A stretch of 31,029 bases of DNA from DAOUBP01 sp034432655 (GCA_034432655.1 DAOUBP010000167.1:1-31029), one strand, 5' to 3'. Shown: positions 1-10,932, numbered from the stretch's first letter. Made by a program: numbers and translations. The notes: a model not told the origin generated them from the letters alone.

Positions 1-237
1 TGAAGCGGGAACACCTGAGCATACTCAGGCTGCTCGGACCTCCGGTAGAAAATTGCTACATTCTCGGATTTTAAGGTGCGGAATGTGGGATGTAACCTTT
101 CACGGGGGGAATTCGTCGTTATCTCAGCTACAAGGGGGCTGGGGCAGCCGGATGGGTCCGGCGCTGCCCGGTAGCCCTGGGGATTCGGCTCGGGGCGGGC
201 GCTCGCTGCGGCGAAGTCTAACTTTCGGTGCCAGGTC
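1..237. other. Intergenic region at the left edge, hairpin-rich
   Basis: No convincing gene lies here; the short reading frames have no ribosome binding site or recognisable product. Two inverted repeats are visible. CCTGAG/CTCAGG with a 4-nt CATA loop is at 14-29. GGGCAG...CTGCCC with an inner CCGG/CCGG stem is at 142-169, just beyond the end of the leftward regulator gene. The second could help end that transcript, but no T-run follows it in either direction. Around 85-107 there is weak resemblance to the dispersed element described at 21438-21487 (AGG-TGCG-GAATG-GTAAC spacing), too degenerate to assert. Confidence 0.5.
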
Positions 238-3200
238 TCACGCGGGTTCGATCACCACATCCTGCCAAAACCACGGCCGCAGGCCAGAGGCGGGGTAGTG
301 GGCCACGCGGGGTTTGAGGAGGAAGTAGGCGCGGCGGTAGTTGAGGGGGACGATGAAGGCCTGTTCGATCAGGCGGCGCTCGGCCTGGGCGTAGGCGGCC
401 AGGCGGCCGGCCGGCGCAGTGAGGCCGCGGGCGCGCGCGACCAGCGCAGTGAACTCGGGGTCGTCCGGCCGCGTCTTGCGCCAGTCCAGCGCCACGCGCA
501 GGAAGTTGTCGGGGTCGGGATAGTCCGCGCGCCAGGCGCTGTAGTAGATGGGCAGGCGCTCGGCCTCCATGCGGCGCACGAAGGTCGGCCAGTCGGCCGC
601 GTCCGGCGCCACTTCGATGCCGAGGTGTTTGCGCCATTGCGCCTGGAGGAAGGCCGCCTGGTCGGCGACCGTCCGTTCGTGGATCAGGGGCAGGACGGGG
701 AAGTCGCGGCCGCCGGGGAAGCCGGCCTCGGCCAGCAGGCGCCGTGCCGTCGCGGGGTCGCAGGGCAGGCCGATGCCTGCCACATGGCCGGGGATACCGG
801 GCGGCGTCAGCCCGCCGGTCGCCGGGGCCGCGAAGCTCTGCAGCACCGCGCCGGCCAGCAGCTCCTTGTCCACGGCCATGGCCAGGGCGCGGCGCACGCG
901 CACGTCATCCAGCGGCGGGCAGCCAGCGTCGAAGCCCAGGAACCAGGTGGCGAAGCGCGGGGCAGAGGCCAGGTCGCCGGCGTAGCGGTCGCGCAGGGCG
1001 TGGCGCTCGGCCAGCGAGAAGCGATAGTCGAGCTGCACCACGTCCAGCGCATCGGCCTCGTAAGCCGCCATGACGGCCGCGGCATCCCGCTCCAGCGCCA
1101 GCGCCACGCGCGCGACGTTGCCGCTGAAACGGCCGTGATAGTGCGGGTTGCGGGCCAGGGTCATCTGGCTGCCGCGCTGCCACTGCTCTAACACAAAGGG
1201 GCCGTTGCACACCAGGCGCCCTGGTTCTGTCCACCCTGCGCCGTGGGCCGCCAGCGCGTGGCGCGGGATGGGGTAGGTGACGGGGTTCGCCAGCAGGTGG
1301 GGGAAGTAGCCCGTCGGCCGCTCGAGTTCCACGACCAGCGTGCGGTCGTCGGGGGCGTGGACGCCGAGGCTGGCAGGGTCGTCCGTCTCCCCGCGGTGAT
1401 AGGCCCGGGCGCCCCGCACGTCGTACAAGAAGTGGGCGCAGCTCGCCTTTGTCGCCGGGTGCAGCACCCGCCGCCAGCCGGCCACGAAATCGGCCGCGGT
1501 AAGCGGCTCACCGTCGCTCCAGCAAAGGCCCTCGCGCAGGTGGAACACGTAGCGCTGGCCGCCCTCCGCCACCTCCCAGTCCGCGGCCAGCGCGGGCAAC
1601 ACCTCGGCGTCGGGGCCGTGGGCCGCCAGGCCGGCGAACAGCTCCTCAACGATAACCACGGTGTTGAAGTCGGCCACCAGGCCGGGGTCCAGGGTGGTCA
1701 ACGAACCCCAATGGCTGCGCAGGATGTGCAGCCCGGTTGCCGCCTGATGGGGCCGCGGCACGGGCGCGTACCGCCACAGCTCAAAGCCGGCTTCGTAGGC
1801 CTGGTGGGCCGCGGCGTAGTCGAAAGCGTTATGGTACGCCAGGCCGAGCTTCATCAGGGTGCGCGCGGTCGCCTGGGGCGTCTCCAGCCGGCGCTGCAAC
1901 GCCGCAGCGCGCTCGTAGTGGGCGATCGCCTCCCCGTGCGCGTAGAGCACGCGGGCTTCATCACCGGCCTGCAGCAGGTAGCCCAGTGCCTTGCGCTCGT
2001 CGCCGGCCTCCAGGTAGTGATGCGCCAATTGCGCTGCGCGGTGGCCGTCGGCCTCTGCCGCAGGGGCGAGCCCCGCCAGCGCCTCGGCCGCGCGGCGGTG
2101 CAGTTGCCGGCGCCGCGCCGGACTCAACTCAGCGCAGACCACCGTGCGCAGTTTGTCATGGGCGAAATCGTAGGCGGCCGCGCCCTGTTCCCGCACGATG
2201 CGTTGCCGCCACAGTTCGTCCAGCCCTTGCAGCACCGCGTCTTCGTCCAGGCCGGCGACCCGGAGCAGCATGTCCACCGTAAAGGTGCGGCCCAGGATGG
2301 CCGCGATCTGCGCCAGGGTGCGCGCGGCGGGCGACAGTCCCGCGAGCCGGCGCCGGATGGCGGTCTCCACCTTGGCCGGCAGGCGCGGATCGCGATCGTC
2401 CCCGGCCGGCGCGACCGCCGCACGTCCTCCTCCCTCGCCGGCCGGTCCCCCAGGCTCCGGCCCCGCCCGCGCCATCTCCACCACGAAAAGGGGGTTGCCC
2501 TCGGTCTCCCGGTAGAGACGGTCCGCTTCGGCCGATCTGAGCTTATGGCCGCGCGCCTCCTGCGCGAGCTCGGCCGCGGCCGCCGGGGACAGCGGGCCCA
2601 GCTCGATGGTGGTGAGCAGCTCGCGGCGCTGGAGCTTCAGGCACAGCGCGGCCAGGGGGCTCTCGTCCGTGAACTCGGCGCAGCACGCGGTCGCCACCAC
2701 CAGCAGGGACGTTGCGCCGGCCGTTGTCAACAGATGGAGCAGCCAGTCGAGGGTGTCAGAGTCGGCCCATTGCAGGTCGTCCACGCACAGCAGCAACGCC
2801 CTGGCCCTGGCCGGTGCGCGCGGGTCAGGGGCCAGGACGGCCTGGGTCAGCGCTTGAAACAGGCGTTGGCGCTGCCACGCTTCGGTCATGGGGCCGGGGG
2901 CGGGCAGGCCGGGGCATGTCGAGGCCAGCTCGGGCAGCAGCCGGCTGATCTCGGCCAGCGAGGCGGGGTCGAGCCGCGCCAGCCGGTCATAGAGCGCCGG
3001 CGCGCGCAGCAGTGCTGCCACCGGGGCATAAGGGAGAACGCGATCGGTGGGCGTGCAGCGGGCCAGCGCAGTAGCCTGCTGGCGATCCTCCGCCCAGGCA
3101 AGCAGCTCCTCGGCCAGGCGCGTCTTGCCGATGCCGGTCTCGCCGACGATCAAGGCCATGTGCGGCCGGCCGGCAGCCGCCGCTCCCCATGCGGCGCGCA

Positions 3201-4044
3201 GTTGGGCCCATTCGGTCCCGCGGCCGATCAGGGCGATGGCGGCCGGCAGCGCCGCGGGGCGCACAGGTGGAGCCTCATCGGCGCGCAGCACCTCCAGGTA
3301 GACCGCCTGGGTCTCCGTGCCGGGGTCCACTCCCAACTCGCGGCGGAGGGCGGTGGCCAGGGCATGATAAGCGCGCAGGGCGGCCGCGCGCTCCCCGCGC
3401 GCCAGGTGCAGGCGCATCAGATGACAACAGGCGGGCTCGTGCAGCGGATCCTGGCGCACCAGCAGCCGGGCATACCGGACGGCCTCATCGTACATGCGAC
3501 GCCCTTCCAGGAACCGCACCAGGCGCTCCAGCGCGCTCAAATGGGCCTGATGCAGCCGCTCGCGCTCGGCTGCGATCCAGTCATCGTAGCAGTCCGGCAG
3601 GAGCTCTCCCGCGTAGAGGGCCACTGCGTCCGCTAGCGCAGCGCATGCACCGGGCAAGTCGGCGGCCCCTTCTGCCTCCGCAGCCGCGGCCAGGGCTGCA
3701 TCAAAGGCCGCTACGTCAAGCCACGCTGCACCCTCCCCGCGCCACCACACCTGATGGCGGTCGAACTGGATCAGGCGTTCGCTGTCGGATAGCACCGCGC
3801 GCAGACGATGCAATAGATTGCGGAGGTTGGAGTGGGCCTGTTCCTCGGTCGAATCGGGCCACAGCGCAAAGGCCAGTTGCTGCCGGGAGACAGGGGCCTC
3901 TCGGTGCAGGATGAGATAGGCCAGCAGGTTTTGCAGCCGCGGCTGGGCCAGGGCAGGCGGCGTCTCAGCGTCGTCTTCGAACTGAAAACCGCCCAGCAGG
4001 TGGATGCGCAGGGGTCTGGGCCCTGATAAGGCGGGGGTGTCCAC
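238..4044 (-). CDS. SARP/BTAD-type regulator with AAA ATPase, TPR-like region and C-terminal SBP_bac_5-like domain
   Basis: 1268 residues. Residues ~10-105 resemble the OmpR-like winged helix of SARP regulators and ~110-255 the BTAD domain. Residues ~270-520 are a STAND/AAA ATPase with Walker A GETGIGKT (301-308) and Walker B LLLCVDDLQWAD (417-428). Residues ~650-755 are helical and TPR-like. From ~770 to the end it matches extracellular solute-binding protein family 5 (OppA/DppA type): VEELFAGL, YVFHLREGLCWSDGEPLTAADF, NGPFVLEQW and the late DYPDPDNF segment. There is no signal peptide, so the binding domain is probably cytosolic and senses a peptide or other small ligand. E. coli SgrR is a known precedent for a DNA-binding domain joined to this fold, without the ATPase. 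The start is GTG at 4044, preceded by AAGGAG 8 nt upstream. It is divergent from acnA, with its own promoter at 4185-4213. Target genes cannot be read from the sequence. Confidence 0.9.
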   Translation of the reverse strand: MDTPALSGPRPLRIHLLGGFQFEDDAETPPALAQPRLQNLLAYLILHREAPVSRQQLAFALWPDSTEEQAHSNLRNLLHRLRAVLSDSERLIQFDRHQVWWRGEGAAWLDVAAFDAALAAAAEAEGAADLPGACAALADAVALYAGELLPDCYDDWIAAERERLHQAHLSALERLVRFLEGRRMYDEAVRYARLLVRQDPLHEPACCHLMRLHLARGERAAALRAYHALATALRRELGVDPGTETQAVYLEVLRADEAPPVRPAALPAAIALIGRGTEWAQLRAAWGAAAAGRPHMALIVGETGIGKTRLAEELLAWAEDRQQATALARCTPTDRVLPYAPVAALLRAPALYDRLARLDPASLAEISRLLPELASTCPGLPAPGPMTEAWQRQRLFQALTQAVLAPDPRAPARARALLLCVDDLQWADSDTLDWLLHLLTTAGATSLLVVATACCAEFTDESPLAALCLKLQRRELLTTIELGPLSPAAAAELAQEARGHKLRSAEADRLYRETEGNPLFVVEMARAGPEPGGPAGEGGGRAAVAPAGDDRDPRLPAKVETAIRRRLAGLSPAARTLAQIAAILGRTFTVDMLLRVAGLDEDAVLQGLDELWRQRIVREQGAAAYDFAHDKLRTVVCAELSPARRRQLHRRAAEALAGLAPAAEADGHRAAQLAHHYLEAGDERKALGYLLQAGDEARVLYAHGEAIAHYERAAALQRRLETPQATARTLMKLGLAYHNAFDYAAAHQAYEAGFELWRYAPVPRPHQAATGLHILRSHWGSLTTLDPGLVADFNTVVIVEELFAGLAAHGPDAEVLPALAADWEVAEGGQRYVFHLREGLCWSDGEPLTAADFVAGWRRVLHPATKASCAHFLYDVRGARAYHRGETDDPASLGVHAPDDRTLVVELERPTGYFPHLLANPVTYPIPRHALAAHGAGWTEPGRLVCNGPFVLEQWQRGSQMTLARNPHYHGRFSGNVARVALALERDAAAVMAAYEADALDVVQLDYRFSLAERHALRDRYAGDLASAPRFATWFLGFDAGCPPLDDVRVRRALAMAVDKELLAGAVLQSFAAPATGGLTPPGIPGHVAGIGLPCDPATARRLLAEAGFPGGRDFPVLPLIHERTVADQAAFLQAQWRKHLGIEVAPDAADWPTFVRRMEAERLPIYYSAWRADYPDPDNFLRVALDWRKTRPDDPEFTALVARARGLTAPAGRLAAYAQAERRLIEQAFIVPLNYRRAYFLLKPRVAHYPASGLRPWFWQDVVIEPA

Positions 4045-4184
4045 CCGGTCAGCTCCTTCCCGGCTACAGAGAACGGTCGAGGCCTGGTGCTCGACAAAGT
4101 CCGGCTAGAGCCGGCCGCAAACGGCAGTGGTATCCTGACGAAGGGGATAAAGGCTGGATGGGCTGATACCACAAATTTAGGACA

Positions 4185-4213
4185 AGTCTATGACATAAAG
4201 GGAAAGGTGTCAA
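4185..4213 (-). promoter_or_regulatory. Promoter of the SARP-type regulator (sigma-70-like)
   Basis: On the minus strand, TTGACA (4213-4208) is followed after 17 nt by TAGACT (4190-4185). The predicted start of transcription is near 4178, giving a leader of about 135 nt before the GTG start. Confidence 0.65.
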
Positions 4214-4274
4214 ATTCCAGTCGCCGCTCCGCGGGGCTGTTCTGAGCTCAATCAACGGTCGAACAATGCACAAA

Positions 4275-4303
4275 TTGACACTCCCTTCCCTGACGACTAT
4301 AAT
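4275..4303 (+). promoter_or_regulatory. acnA promoter, full sigma-70 consensus
   Basis: TTGACA at 4275-4280, a 17-nt spacer, and TATAAT at 4298-4303: both hexamers are perfect consensus. Transcription should begin near 4310, about 147 nt before the acnA start codon. Confidence 0.85.
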
Positions 4304-4385
4304 CCCACTGCCCAAAGGGTATCGGTGTCGGTCGTAACTTTCCCGTCGGCCGGGCATCGAAGGTTTTGATTGTGCGTGTGCCAGT

Positions 4386-4424
4386 GTCAGGTTGTGGAAT
4401 AGAATGCCACGTTGCGTGGTTTAC
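4386..4424 (+). repeat. Dispersed ~50-nt element, diverged copy in the acnA leader
   Basis: GTCAGGTTG (4386-4394) followed by AATGCC-CGTT-CG (4403-4416) matches the plus-strand reading of the element at 21438-21487 (GTCAGGTTG, then AATGCCGCGTTACG) with one-base gaps. The orientation relative to the downstream gene is opposite to that of the copies before the Rieske and amidase genes. Confidence 0.5.
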
Positions 4425-4456
4425 CAGATGGCGATCTTCTGCCAGGAGTGGAATTG

Positions 4457-7264
<2,808 letters not shown>

Positions 7265-7320
7265 GAAGTGAACAACGTGAGCGTCTGATCCATCGGGTGA
7301 ATGAACTCAATGACCGATAG

Positions 7321-7349
7321 TGGGCGGTCTATTCTCTAATAACACGGAG
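7321..7349 (+). repeat. Dispersed ~50-nt element, partial copy upstream of icd
   Basis: TGGGCGGTCTATTC at 7321-7334 is an exact 14-nt match to the minus strand of 21474-21487. It is followed by ATAACACGGAGTGCA, similar to the GTAACGCGGCATTCC that follows in the other copy. It lies between acnA and icd, ending at the icd ribosome binding site, in the same orientation relative to the gene as the Rieske and amidase copies. Confidence 0.5.
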
Positions 7350-7360
7350 TGCAATTGTAC

Positions 7361-8605
7361 ATGTCTTACGAAAAGATCGTCGTCCCAACCGAGGGTAAAC
7401 CCATCACCGTGCGCGAGGGCAAGTTGAACGTGCCGGACAACCCGATCCTGCTCTGGATCGAGGGGGACGGTATCGGGCCGGACATCATGCGCGCGTCCAT
7501 GCGCATTTGGAACGCGGCCGTGCAGAAGGTCTACGGCGGCCAGCGCAAGATCGCGTGGATGGAGATCTACGCCGGGGAGAAAGCCGCCAGACTGTACGGC
7601 GGCGATTATTTCCCGGCCGAGAGCCTGGCAGCCATCCGGGAGTTTCAAGTGGGCATCAAGGGGCCGTTGACCACCCCTGTGGGCGGCGGCTTCCGCAGCC
7701 TCAACGTGGCGCTGCGCAAAGATCTGGACCTATACGCCTGCGTCCGGCCGGTGAAATGGTATCCTGGCGTGCCCAGCCCCCTGCGCCACCCGGAGCAGGT
7801 GGACGTGGTGATCTTCCGCGAGAACACCGAGGACGTCTATGCGGGCGTGGAGTTCAAGGCCGGCACACCTGAAGCGCGCAAGGTGGAGAAGTTCCTCAAA
7901 GAGGAGATGGGCGCCAAATTCTTCGATGACTCGGGCATCGGCATCAAGCCCATCAGCGAGTTCGGCACCAAGCGCCTGGTGCGCAAGGCGATCCGCTACG
8001 CCCTGGAACATGGCCGCAAGAGCATCACCTTTGTTCACAAAGGCAACATCCAGAAGTTCACCGAGGGCGCGTTCATGCAATGGGGCTACGAGGTGGCACA
8101 GCAGGAATTCGGCGATGTCACCGTCACCGAGGCGCAGCTGTGGGATGAGTTCGACGGGGTGATGCCGGCGGGGAAATTGCTGGTGAAAGATCGGATCGCG
8201 GATATCATGTTCCAGCAGATGCTGCTGCGGCCGGCCGAGTACGACGTGATCGCTACGCCCAACCTGAACGGCGACTATCTCAGCGACGCGGTGGCTGCCG
8301 AGGTGGGCGGGGTGGGCATCGCGCCCGGCGCGAACATCGGCGATACCATGGCCGTGTTCGAGGCCACCCACGGCACCGCGCCGAAATACGCCAACCAGGA
8401 CAAGGTCAATCCCGGCAGCCTGCTCCTGTCCGGGGTGATGATGCTGGATTACATCGGCTGGAGCGAGGCCGCGCGGGCGGTGGAAGCCGCGTATACCAAA
8501 ACCGTGGCCGACAAGATCGTCACTTACGACTTTGCCCGCCAGATGGAGGGCGCGCGCGAGGTCAAGACGTCGGAGTTCGCCAGCGCGGTGATCGAGCGGC
8601 TGTAG
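7361..8605 (+). CDS. icd: NADP-dependent isocitrate dehydrogenase
   Basis: 414 residues. Oxidative decarboxylation of isocitrate to 2-oxoglutarate, the TCA step after aconitase encoded just upstream. It aligns closely with E. coli Icd: substrate-site segment PLTTPVGGGFRSLNVALR, holding the serine that is phosphorylated in E. coli; FRENTEDVYAGVEF; and the cofactor segment HGTAPKYANQDKVNPGS. The Lys-Tyr pair in the cofactor segment marks NADP rather than NAD preference in this family. The start is ATG at 7361, with GGAG at 7346-7349; an in-frame GTG at 7349 would overlap that site. It is about 95 nt after acnA and could be cotranscribed; no clear separate promoter was found. No IDH kinase/phosphatase gene is in the window. 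Confidence 0.97.
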   Translation: MSYEKIVVPTEGKPITVREGKLNVPDNPILLWIEGDGIGPDIMRASMRIWNAAVQKVYGGQRKIAWMEIYAGEKAARLYGGDYFPAESLAAIREFQVGIKGPLTTPVGGGFRSLNVALRKDLDLYACVRPVKWYPGVPSPLRHPEQVDVVIFRENTEDVYAGVEFKAGTPEARKVEKFLKEEMGAKFFDDSGIGIKPISEFGTKRLVRKAIRYALEHGRKSITFVHKGNIQKFTEGAFMQWGYEVAQQEFGDVTVTEAQLWDEFDGVMPAGKLLVKDRIADIMFQQMLLRPAEYDVIATPNLNGDYLSDAVAAEVGGVGIAPGANIGDTMAVFEATHGTAPKYANQDKVNPGSLLLSGVMMLDYIGWSEAARAVEAAYTKTVADKIVTYDFARQMEGAREVKTSEFASAVIERL

Positions 8606-8625
8606 GCTGGAAGCTGGAAGCTGGA
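8605..8625 (+). repeat. Heptamer repeat RGCTGGA directly after icd
   Basis: GGCTGGA, AGCTGGA, AGCTGGA: three tandem 7-nt units starting at the last base of the icd stop codon. Another heptamer family in the window. Confidence 0.7.
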
Positions 8626-8775
8626 GGCGAGGGGCAGGCCATTTCCAGGCGCATAGGGGCCTGTGCCCCCAACCGCCGGTCAGCGCAAAACCTCCTTTTG
8701 GGAGAGGCCGGTTGGAAGCAGCAAGAGCTGTGCTCTGCTGAGGCTGCTTGAGACGCAGCGCCTTCACGGCTTATT
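8626..8775. other. Structured intergenic DNA between icd and the GH13 gene
   Basis: No gene. CCAACCG near 8670 pairs with CGGTTGG near 8710, enclosing a CTCC/GGAG stem with a T-rich loop. A second hairpin at 8719-8740 has arms CAGCA-AGAGC and GCTCT-GCTG with a 3-nt loop. No U-run follows either, so they are not standard intrinsic terminators. An ORF extension from TTG 8748 crosses this area but begins upstream of the promoter. Confidence 0.5.
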
Positions 8776-8803
8776 TTGTCTGCTTTGTCATCTGTGGTAT
8801 TAT
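8776..8803 (+). promoter_or_regulatory. Promoter of the GH13 gene
   Basis: TTGTCT (8776-8781), 16-nt spacer, TATTAT (8798-8803). Transcription from about 8810 rules out the upstream TTG at 8748 as the start codon. Confidence 0.6.
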
Positions 8804-8852
8804 TGGGCAAGTCGTTCCTGACCTGCCCTATCCCGTACTTCGAGGCGTATCG

Positions 8853-10751
8853 TTGACCGCACCGACGCAGTCCGTGGCGATGTTGCCACGTCTCATCGAG
8901 GCCGTGGAGGCGGTTCATCCGGCGCGTCCGCCTGCGCATCCTGTATTCGGTACCCCGCGCGGGGGCCCATATCGCGACTTTGAGCGCCCCGGCACCGTCA
9001 CCTTCTTTTTGACCGCGCCACATAAGCCGGCCGTCCATCTGACAAGCGATTTCAACGGCTGGGACCCGACCGCCACACCCATGTCCACCGATGGCGCCGG
9101 CCTGTTCTGGGTCACCGTCCCCCTGCGCGGCCCCACCCATTACCGGTTCGTCGTCACGCTGGATGAATCCGGCCAACAGGTCTGGGTGGCTGACCCCTAT
9201 GCGCGGGAGATCCGTTGGGATCAGTGGGGCCCCAAGGCCTACCTGGCCGATGACCCCCCTTATGTCTGGCATGATCAGGGCTGGCGCCGGCCCCCGCTGC
9301 GGGAGCTCACCATCTATGAGCTGTGTGTGCGCGACTTCTCCGGCGAGAAGAAGGACCATCGGGACCGCTTCGGCACTTTTGCCGGCGTCCAACGCAAGCT
9401 CGATCATCTGCAAGCGCTCGGCATCAACGCCATCGAACTAATGCCCATCAGCGAGTTCCCCGGCGATAGCTCCTGGGGCTATAATCCGCTCTTCTACATG
9501 GCCCCCAAATGGATCTATGGCCGGCCTTACGAGCTGAAATCGCTGGTGGACGCGGCGCATCAGCGCGGGATTGCGGTGATCCTGGACATGGTCTTCAACC
9601 ATGCCTGGCCTGATCAGCCCTACTACCGCATGTATCCGCCCTTGTTCGGGCCGAACGGCGAGGAGCTGCCGGACCTGAACCCGTTCTTTCATCACCACCA
9701 CAACGGCCATGCCAACGGCTGGGGCGGGCTGGACTGGGATCATTCATCCCCTTACACCCTGGCCTACATGCAGGATGTCGTCCGCTTCTGGCTGGCAGAA
9801 TATCACGTGGATGGCTTCCGTTTCGACTGGTTGGGCGGCGTGGAGTACGACCCCTGGCAGCCGCACCGCGAAGGCTTTGATCCGTTCTGCGGCATCGCGC
9901 CCATCGCGCGCGCGGCGCGCGCGGCCGCCCCCGATTGCTACTTGATCGGCGAATACTGGCCCATCCACGGCACCAACCCGGCGAAAACGGCGGCGCGCCT
10001 GGTGCGGGAGACCGAGATTGACGCGGTGTGGAACGGCGCTTTCCATCACGCGCTGGAAAACTGCCTGTTTCAGACGTGGCAGTGGGAGCGCCAGGACATG
10101 CCGCACTGCCTGGGCGGCTTTCGCGCGCAAGGCTTTGCACGGGCCGACCAGGTCATCAACTACGTGGTGAGCCACGACGAACGCCGGCCCGAGCACGAGA
10201 TCCAGTTTTGGGGCGCACACATCCAGCCCTACCGGCCGGAGGACGCGGCCCAATGGCCGACGCGCTGGCACCTGGCCTTGCAGAAAGCGCGGCTGGGGTT
10301 GACCGTGCTGTTCACCTCGCCGGGCGTGCCTATGCTCCTGGCCGGCCAGGAGTTCGGCGAGGACAGCCCGCGCACCATCGAGTTCTGGCCGCTGGACTGG
10401 AAAAAGCTGGCCCTGCCTGAAGGGCAAGAGCAGTTCCGCTTTCTGCAGAAGCTGATCCGGCTGCGCCGTGAACATCCGGCGCTGCGCTCGGACAACATCG
10501 AGTATTACTGGGACGATTTCCCCCGGTTCAAGGTGCTGCGCTACAAACGCTGGGATGATCAGGGCGACGTGGTGGTGGTGGCCGTCAATTTCGACGTGGT
10601 GCCCCAGGTGGTCGGCCTGGGCTTTCCCCACGATGGGCGCTGGGTTGACGTGCTTTCAGGCCGCCGTTATCAGATCCGGGGCAATTGGCGTGACTTTGAA
10701 CTGCCAGTTTGGGGCGCTGTGGTGCTTTGTTCTGCGGGGGAGCCTGTTTGA
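8853..10751 (+). CDS. GH13 alpha-amylase-family enzyme with N-terminal CBM48-like domain
   Basis: 632 residues from this start. Residues ~50-130 form a CBM48/E-set domain (TSDFNGWDPTATPM) typical of branching enzymes and their relatives. The TIM-barrel has all four GH13 regions: DMVFNH (245-250), GFRFD with nucleophile D325, LIGE with acid/base E367, and VVSHD with D442. The block INAIELMPISEFPGDSSWGYNP followed by MAPKWIYG resembles an uncharacterised GH13 group more than typical GlgB or TreZ, so 1,4-alpha-glucan branching enzyme is only a possible label. There is no clear signal peptide, so it probably acts on intracellular glucan. Start: TTG 8853 has GAGG 7 nt upstream; ATG 8880 is the alternative; TTG 8748 lies upstream of the promoter. 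The stop codon overlaps the -35 box of the next operon's promoter. Confidence 0.88.
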   Translation: MTAPTQSVAMLPRLIEAVEAVHPARPPAHPVFGTPRGGPYRDFERPGTVTFFLTAPHKPAVHLTSDFNGWDPTATPMSTDGAGLFWVTVPLRGPTHYRFVVTLDESGQQVWVADPYAREIRWDQWGPKAYLADDPPYVWHDQGWRRPPLRELTIYELCVRDFSGEKKDHRDRFGTFAGVQRKLDHLQALGINAIELMPISEFPGDSSWGYNPLFYMAPKWIYGRPYELKSLVDAAHQRGIAVILDMVFNHAWPDQPYYRMYPPLFGPNGEELPDLNPFFHHHHNGHANGWGGLDWDHSSPYTLAYMQDVVRFWLAEYHVDGFRFDWLGGVEYDPWQPHREGFDPFCGIAPIARAARAAAPDCYLIGEYWPIHGTNPAKTAARLVRETEIDAVWNGAFHHALENCLFQTWQWERQDMPHCLGGFRAQGFARADQVINYVVSHDERRPEHEIQFWGAHIQPYRPEDAAQWPTRWHLALQKARLGLTVLFTSPGVPMLLAGQEFGEDSPRTIEFWPLDWKKLALPEGQEQFRFLQKLIRLRREHPALRSDNIEYYWDDFPRFKVLRYKRWDDQGDVVVVAVNFDVVPQVVGLGFPHDGRWVDVLSGRRYQIRGNWRDFELPVWGAVVLCSAGEPV

Positions 10752-10776
10752 CTTTGCCCTTTGGGCTGAGTATAAT
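10748..10776 (+). promoter_or_regulatory. Promoter of the Rieske/cytochrome b/sdh operon
   Basis: TTGACT (10748-10753), 17-nt spacer, TATAAT (10771-10776). The -35 box overlaps the TGA stop of the GH13 gene. Predicted transcription start near 10783 and a leader of about 150 nt. Confidence 0.85.
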
Positions 10777-10792
10777 CGGCCTGCAGCCTAAG

Positions 10793-10841
10793 TGGGCAGT
10801 TTCACGTATCGCGGAGTTCATTTCGCAATCTGACGTTTGCG
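10793..10841 (+). repeat. Dispersed ~50-nt element in the Rieske operon leader
   Basis: Begins TGGGCAGTTTCACGT and ends TTTCGCAA-T-CTGACGTTTGCG (10821-10841). The last 21 nt differ at one base from the minus strand of 21458-21438, and about 39 of 48 positions match across the element with one gap. It includes a partial inverted repeat CGCAA/TTGCG. It starts roughly 10 nt after the predicted transcription start, so it would be in the mRNA leader. Confidence 0.65.
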
Positions 10842-10870
10842 TGTTTAGCGCGCACGTTAGTGTAGAAACT

Positions 10871-10889
10871 CGTGTGCCCCGCTCACACG
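10871..10889 (+). other. Hairpin in the Rieske operon leader
   Basis: CGTGTG (10871-10876) and CACACG (10884-10889) around a 7-nt loop, about 45 nt before the start codon. No T-run. Role unknown. Confidence 0.4.
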
Positions 10890-10932
10890 CCTGAGAATGA
10901 ACCTCTTCCATTAGCGTAAGGAGGCCAACCGG

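Larger units (their letters stand above)
4045..4456. other. Divergent control region between the SARP regulator and acnA
   Basis: This 412-nt gap holds no gene. It carries a leftward promoter at 4185-4213 for the regulator and a rightward consensus promoter at 4275-4303 for acnA. The predicted leaders are about 135 nt and 150 nt. The acnA leader contains a diverged copy of the dispersed element at 4386-4424. The -35 regions are only about 60 nt apart, so a regulator bound between them could control both directions. An in-frame extension of acnA to 4412 exists but is rejected in favour of the ATG at 4457. Confidence 0.7.

Noticed and set aside
1243..3636. 797-residue plus-strand reading frame opposite the SARP gene
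   Set aside because: Shadow frame of a GC-rich gene: Arg/Gly/Gln/Val-rich with no domain, while the minus-strand frame carries full SARP, ATPase and SBP motifs.
4412..4456. 15-residue N-terminal extension of aconitase
   Set aside because: No ribosome binding site, not family-like; ATG 4457 has AGGAG and a family-like N-terminus.
8748..8852. TTG start extending the GH13 protein by 35 residues
   Set aside because: It lies upstream of the promoter at 8776-8803 and has no ribosome binding site. The hydrophobic-looking stretch it adds is promoter DNA.
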